Shown here in pieces: positions 60,395-64,000 of a DNA stretch of 64,000 nt; position 1 is the first letter of the stretch, and each line of letters starts with the position of its first letter. The translations under genes and the position numbers were made by a program. The notes beneath the pieces are model-generated. The model saw only the letters and a list, made by a program, of their open reading frames with translations. It was not told where the DNA came from and ran no database searches. Source of the stretch: JAGIBJ01 sp032119595 (lineage in GTDB: Bacteria; Actinomycetota; Thermoleophilia; Solirubrobacterales; Solirubrobacteraceae); NCBI GenBank assembly GCA_032119595.1, contig JAUMBQ010000004.1, positions 231,062 to 295,061 of the forward strand. The letters are read 5' to 3'.

Positions 60395-61480
60395 TCAGCC
60401 GAAGCCGGGCGGCGCCACGCTGCGCTGCCGCGGCGGCGCGGGTGCGGCGACGGGGTCAGGCGCGGTGGCGTCCGACGCGAGTGCCCCGGGAGACGCGATC
60501 GGCGCAGTCGAGGGCGCCGGCTGTGCCTCAGGCGCCGGCTGCTGGCGCGGGGGGAGTGCCGCAACGTGCGGAGCGGGCGCCGCGCCTTTCGGCGCGTACG
60601 GGTCGTGAAGCTTCACCAGGTTGGCGGATTCGCCCAGGCGCGAGGGGCCGTCGGGTCCGTACGCGCCGGCGTCGTCTCGGATCACCGGCATCGCCAGGTG
60701 AGCGGCCGGCTCGAGCGGGGTGCTCCTGGGGGCCGGGTGGTGGCGGGGTGGATCGGGCATGGGGCTCGCTGGCGCGAATGCTGCAGGAACGACGGTGGGG
60801 CGGGGGATCGACGGCGTTTCGGGAATGGCAGGAACTGACGGGGGCGCTGGCACGGCAGGGTGGGTCAGCTCGGGGGCTTCGACGGGGTCCTCCGCAGCGG
60901 GTGCGGTGGCCACGTCGGTTGGTGGGGCCGCGGCCTCGCGCACGGGTGGCTCAGCCGACGGCGCCGGGCCGGCGAAGGCCGCCATCTCAGGGTCTTCCAA
61001 GAGCGCCAGGCGAGCCAGCTCGCGCTCGGCCGCGACCCGCTCTTCGTCGGAAAGATGGGTGAGCACCGCGGCGACGAGCATGCAGGCGGCCGCCGCAAAC
61101 GAAAGCCACAGGCCGTAGGCCGGCGTGTAGACCTGCGCGATCGAGACCCCGACCGACTTGAAATCGCTGGCGTCCGGATTGGTGAGCAGCCAATACAGCG
61201 GCCGCATGGCAAAGATGCCAGCGCTCCCGGCGAACACCGCGCGCTGTGTCTCCCGGAGTTGCGGCACCTCGAACAGCCGAAGCGCCAAGACCACCGACCC
61301 GACGGCCGCAACGACCCTCGCACCGACCCAAAAGACGGAGTCCTCGTAGCCAAGAAAGTCGGGAAGGGCCGGGGAACTGCTGGACAACCACGGCAGCGCC
61401 AACGCCACCAGGGCCAGCAGGCCACCCATGATCGCGAGCAGGATGCGTTTCGGCATGCCTCGGTCGGAAACGGGGCTCAT
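60395..61480 (-). CDS. Tetraspan membrane protein 2 with APPG tail
   Basis: A 361-residue paralogue of protein 1. Membrane segments: ILLAIMGGLLALVALALPWL, VGARVVAAVGSVVLALRLF, AVFAGSAGIFAMRPLYWLLT and GLWLSFAAAACMLVAAVLTH. The family stretch is FAMRPLYWLLTNPDASDFKSVG. A short acidic helical part is followed by a 180-residue Pro/Ala-rich tail ending RSVAPPGFG. The last 19 nt coding the tail (CCGGGCGGCGCCACGCTGC on the plus strand) are identical to those of protein 1. Start ATG 61480, or ATG 61456 eight codons later. Confidence 0.82.
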   Translation of the reverse strand: MSPVSDRGMPKRILLAIMGGLLALVALALPWLSSSSPALPDFLGYEDSVFWVGARVVAAVGSVVLALRLFEVPQLRETQRAVFAGSAGIFAMRPLYWLLTNPDASDFKSVGVSIAQVYTPAYGLWLSFAAAACMLVAAVLTHLSDEERVAAERELARLALLEDPEMAAFAGPAPSAEPPVREAAAPPTDVATAPAAEDPVEAPELTHPAVPAPPSVPAIPETPSIPRPTVVPAAFAPASPMPDPPRHHPAPRSTPLEPAAHLAMPVIRDDAGAYGPDGPSRLGESANLVKLHDPYAPKGAAPAPHVAALPPRQQPAPEAQPAPSTAPIASPGALASDATAPDPVAAPAPPRQRSVAPPGFG

Positions 61481-61558
61481 ATTTCAGTCGTCGGCAGGGA
61501 GCGCACCGAACGGGAGCGGCTCGACGCCCGTTCTACGCCTCACGGCTCGGCCCTTGGG

Positions 61559-62182
61559 TCAGATGCCGAACCCAGGAGGAGCGCTGCTGGCCACTGACGG
61601 CGGCTGTGCGCACCGTGGTGTCCCGGTTACCGAAGGCGCCCCCGGACCATCGGTGGATTCCTCCGCGCCCCGGAAGCGATCGGCCAGAACGAGCGCCACG
61701 AGCATCAGCCCGGCAGCGACCAACGACAGATACGGCGCCGCAGCGATGTTGTGCACGGCCTCGAACTTCGGTCCCTTCTTCATGAAGAGGTACGGGTACG
61801 GGCTTGCCGCAAAGACGACGACCGCCACGAGGAACGTGATCCGCTGCAGCGGCCCGGCCGCGCGGTCGCGAATCATCTTGGCTGCGGCGAGGATCGCCAA
61901 CACCGCGGCAACCTCGCGGAACAGCGCCCACGAGGTCGGCTCCACTCGCCACCCCTTCTGCAGGGGCTTGGCGCCTTCGACGATGAGCTGCGTGAACACG
62001 CCGGGCGAGCCCGCCAGGGACTCGTCTGGTGAGACGCCGAATGGCATGCCCTTGCCGACCCAGGCGACTCCGGCGGCATCGATCGAGTACCACGGGAGCA
62101 CCAAGACGATGGCCCCGAGCGTCGCTCCTGCGATCGCGATGAGCGCGGCGAGAGGCAAGTCGCGATACGAAGCGTTGTGCAT
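61559..62182 (-). CDS. Tetraspan membrane protein 3 with APPG tail
   Basis: A 207-residue member of the cluster: LAALIAIAGATLGAIVLVLPWYSID, FREVAAVLAILAAAKMI, ITFLVAVVVFAASPYPYLFM and YLSLVAAGLMLVALVLADRF. The first outer loop is longer than in the others. The tail is short and ends SVASSAPPGFGI. I start it at ATG 62182, the residue before the first membrane region; an upstream TTG at 62218 would add 12 residues. Confidence 0.82.
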   Translation of the reverse strand: MHNASYRDLPLAALIAIAGATLGAIVLVLPWYSIDAAGVAWVGKGMPFGVSPDESLAGSPGVFTQLIVEGAKPLQKGWRVEPTSWALFREVAAVLAILAAAKMIRDRAAGPLQRITFLVAVVVFAASPYPYLFMKKGPKFEAVHNIAAAPYLSLVAAGLMLVALVLADRFRGAEESTDGPGAPSVTGTPRCAQPPSVASSAPPGFGI

Positions 62183-62257
62183 CCTGGAGTGCTCGGTCGC
62201 GCGGTCGTCCGGGGCCAAGGATCTCGACGTTCGTTCGACGGGTGCGACGGCGCAGGA

Positions 62258-62926
62258 CTACTGGTCGTCTGGGAGTTTCGGAACCCACGCACCGTGGCTG
62301 TACGCCAGATGCTCAGTGTTGTCGAAGCTCTTCATCGGCAAGTCGTCCTCGAGCTCGTCGATCCACGGCCGCCGCCGATTGTTGCCAAGCGTGAGCGCGC
62401 CCAGCAGGAGAAGGACACCACCGCCCGCCACGAGCCAGAGGCCGATATCGGGTCGCATCGCGGCTCGCGGCTCCGGCGAGACCACCCACAGCGAGACGGC
62501 AGCAATCGCCAGCGACGCGAGCCCCGCCAGCGCCAACAACGGCGACTGGCTCCGGGCCGCCCACGCCGACTTCGCCGTCACCGAACGCACGATGCCCATC
62601 AGCGCGAGCAACGCCGCGGCCAGCACGGCTCCAGCGAGGTAGTGATTCTGGTCCCAGCCGTTGGAGCCGATCCCCAGTCGGGTCCCAAGCTGCGCGGCGA
62701 CCGCAGAGTCTTGGAGCCGCTCCAGCGGGCCGGCGGACGAGAGCTGGAAGAGCGTCTGTGCGGCTGCTGCGGGCTCGAGGTTGTTCGGCTTCAGGGCCTC
62801 GGAGAACGCCTTGACCACGTCGAGCTTGAGCCACGGCTGGGAGACGCCGACGCCGAGCAGGATCGCGCCAGCGCTGGCCGATAGCTGCCCGAAGCCGAAT
62901 CGGCTCTCGCTCTTCCCCTTGCCCAT
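62258..62926 (-). CDS. Tetraspan membrane protein 4
   Basis: A 222-residue, more distant member. It shares the PW motif after the first membrane segment (LLGVGVSQPWLKLDVVKAF), four membrane segments and the IGLWLVAGGGVLLLLGAL final helix, but the tail has no APPG motif and ends KLPDDQ. It is the first gene of the cluster and faces groES. ATG 62926 has a GATACT -10-like box 6 nt upstream, again a leaderless arrangement. Confidence 0.8.
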   Translation of the reverse strand: MGKGKSESRFGFGQLSASAGAILLGVGVSQPWLKLDVVKAFSEALKPNNLEPAAAAQTLFQLSSAGPLERLQDSAVAAQLGTRLGIGSNGWDQNHYLAGAVLAAALLALMGIVRSVTAKSAWAARSQSPLLALAGLASLAIAAVSLWVVSPEPRAAMRPDIGLWLVAGGGVLLLLGALTLGNNRRRPWIDELEDDLPMKSFDNTEHLAYSHGAWVPKLPDDQ

Positions 62927-63004
62927 GCCTGAAGTATCGGCTAGTTCACGGCGTTTTAGGAGGGCTGGGCGCAAGATGGTGACCAACGCGCGCCGAGAAC
63001 GCGC

Positions 63005-63010
63005 TACAGT
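63005..63010 (+). promoter_or_regulatory. Candidate -10 box TACAGT of groES-groEL
   Basis: Lies 16 bp before the CIRCE element, so that the operator would fall in the 5' untranslated region as usual. No clear -35 box. Confidence 0.45.
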
Positions 63011-63026
63011 CCTCCACGACCCCGCG

Positions 63027-63053
63027 TTGGCACTCTCACCTGCAGAGTGCCAA
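63027..63053. promoter_or_regulatory. CIRCE element (HrcA operator), TTGGCACTC variant
   Basis: TTGGCACTC-N9-GAGTGCCAA, a perfect 9-9-9 inverted repeat. It differs from the textbook TTAGCACTC-N9-GAGTGCTAA by one symmetric change. HrcA repression of groES-groEL at normal temperature is expected. Confidence 0.92.
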
Positions 63054-63103
63054 AGGCCGGTGCGTCAGTTGATTTCAAACCACCTAACGGAGGCACGAAG
63101 AGC

Positions 63104-63403
63104 ATGTCACTCAAGCTCAAGCCCCTGGGCGACCGCCTGGTAGTCAAGGCCGTCGAAGAAGAGCAGACCACGGCCTCCGGCCTCGTCCTGCCCGACACCG
63201 CCAAAGAAAAGCCGCAGAAGGGCGAAGTCGTCGCTGCCGGCGCCGGCCGCTGGGACGACGAAGGCGAAAAGCGCATCCCGCTCGACGTCGCCGTCGGCGA
63301 CCACGTCCTGTACTCCAAGTACGGCGGCACCGAGATCAAGGTCGACGGCGAGGACCTCCTGGTCCTTCGCGAGTCCGACGTCCTCGCAATCGTGGAGGCC
63401 TAA
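63104..63403 (+). CDS. groES: Co-chaperonin GroES
   Basis: The 99-residue, 10-kDa lid of the GroEL folding chamber. The sequence KLKPLGDRLVVKAVEEEQTTASGLVLPDTAKEKPQKGEVVAAG carries the mobile loop that binds GroEL; the C-terminal DVLAIVEA is typical. ATG 63104 has an AGGAGG-like site (CGGAGG) 10 nt upstream. Transcribed with groEL after 5 bp from a CIRCE-controlled promoter. Confidence 0.97.
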   Translation: MSLKLKPLGDRLVVKAVEEEQTTASGLVLPDTAKEKPQKGEVVAAGAGRWDDEGEKRIPLDVAVGDHVLYSKYGGTEIKVDGEDLLVLRESDVLAIVEA

Positions 63404-63408
63404 GAACC

Positions 63409-64000
63409 ATGGCTCACAAAGAACTGAAGTTCGACACCGAGGCACGCAGCGCGCTTGAGCGCGGCGTCAACGCTGTCGCCAACGCCGTCAAGGTCACGCT
63501 CGGTCCCAAGGGCCGCTACGTCGTCCTCGACAAGCGCTTCGGCGCACCGACCATCACCAACGACGGCGTCACCATCGCCCGTGAGGTCGAGCTCGAAGAT
63601 CCCTTCGAGAACCAGGGCGCCCAGCTCGTCAAGGAAGTCGCCACCGCGACCAACGACGTTGCAGGCGACGGCACCACCACCGCCACCGTCCTCGCCCAGG
63701 CCATCGTCCGCGAAGGCCTCAAGAACGTCACCGCCGGCGCCAACCCGCTTGGTCTCAAGCGCGGCATCGAAAAGGCCGTCAACGAAGTCGTCGACGCGAT
63801 CCACGCCCTCTCCAAGGAGATCGACGGCAAGGACGACATCGCCCGCGTCGCCACCATCTCCAGCCGCGACGAGGAAGTCGGCGACGTCATCGCCGACGCC
63901 ATCGACAAGGTCGGCAAGGACGGCGTCGTCAACGTCGAAGAAGGCCAGACCTTCGGCCTCGAGCTCGAGTTCACGGAAGGCATGCAGTTCGACAAGGGCT
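63409..64000 (+). CDS. groEL: Chaperonin GroEL, N-terminal part (cut by window end)
   Basis: The first 197 residues of the 60-kDa chaperonin. ATP-site motifs are present: VTLGPKGRYVVLDK, ITNDGVTIAREVELEDPFENQGAQLVKEVA and NDVAGDGTTTATVLAQAI (the catalytic Asp in GDGTTT). The start ATG 63409 lies 5 bp after groES. Many actinobacteria carry a second groEL elsewhere; the present copy is the one linked to groES. The rest lies outside the window. Confidence 0.97.
   Translation, partial: MAHKELKFDTEARSALERGVNAVANAVKVTLGPKGRYVVLDKRFGAPTITNDGVTIAREVELEDPFENQGAQLVKEVATATNDVAGDGTTTATVLAQAIVREGLKNVTAGANPLGLKRGIEKAVNEVVDAIHALSKEIDGKDDIARVATISSRDEEVGDVIADAIDKVGKDGVVNVEEGQTFGLELEFTEGMQFDKG

Overview
The window is high-GC DNA that I read as actinobacterial, most likely class Thermoleophilia (Solirubrobacterales or relatives). 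The evidence is gene content: a DrrAB-type exporter, a LAL-type LuxR regulator, a PucR regulator, a DUF4333 lipoprotein, PKD and PD40-like secreted proteins, and groES-groEL behind a CIRCE box. The class-level placement is inference. About half of the genes with a free upstream region have no ribosome binding site but carry a TANNNT -10 box 6-9 nt before the start codon, the mark of leaderless transcription.

Layout. Bases 1-7,000: the 3' end of a HipA-like kinase, a long palindrome, pyruvate kinase, an M29 aminopeptidase with a small partner, a 770-bp repeat-rich gap, two divergent metallo-beta-lactamase-fold hydrolases and a YgjP-like metallopeptidase. 6,800-14,300: two tandem secreted beta-propeller-like paralogues, a GGDEF-EAL protein, a small membrane protein and a PadR regulator with dyad operators. 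14,300-22,300: citrate synthase, a PfkB sugar kinase, a large polytopic membrane protein (GT-C-like), a DUF4333 lipoprotein, a collagen-like surface protein and a quinone oxidoreductase. 22,300-29,100: a VapBC-type toxin-antitoxin pair, DrrAB-like ABC exporter, DEAD-box helicase, zinc-ribbon membrane protein, cyclophilin and a YdeI-like protein.

29,400-37,300: LAL regulator, a small membrane protein, PucR regulator and a tightly overlapped methyltransferase-GT2-GT4 operon. 37,400-44,700: divergent from that operon, a secreted protein with nine PKD domains, then an aldehyde dehydrogenase, a lipoprotein and a TetR regulator. 44,700-58,800: a MASE1-GGDEF-EAL protein with a degenerate GGDEF site, the helicase Lhr, a secreted FN3-like protein, a YciI-like protein, a GlcD-like FAD oxidase, and a Nei glycosylase, Crp/Fnr regulator, Nudix hydrolase, ASCH protein run. 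58,800-64,000: a cluster of four related membrane proteins, three ending in the same APPG tail, divergent from groES-groEL; groEL is cut by the window end.

The window is mostly chromosomal housekeeping mixed with lineage-specific surface and membrane proteins. No phage, insertion sequence, CRISPR array, rRNA or tRNA gene was recognised. The most interesting unexplained items are the APPG-tail membrane protein cluster beside groESL, the surface-glycan operon facing the PKD protein, the Thr-rich collagen-like protein near a GT-C-like membrane protein, the long palindrome at 344-467 and the repeat field at 3704-4075.
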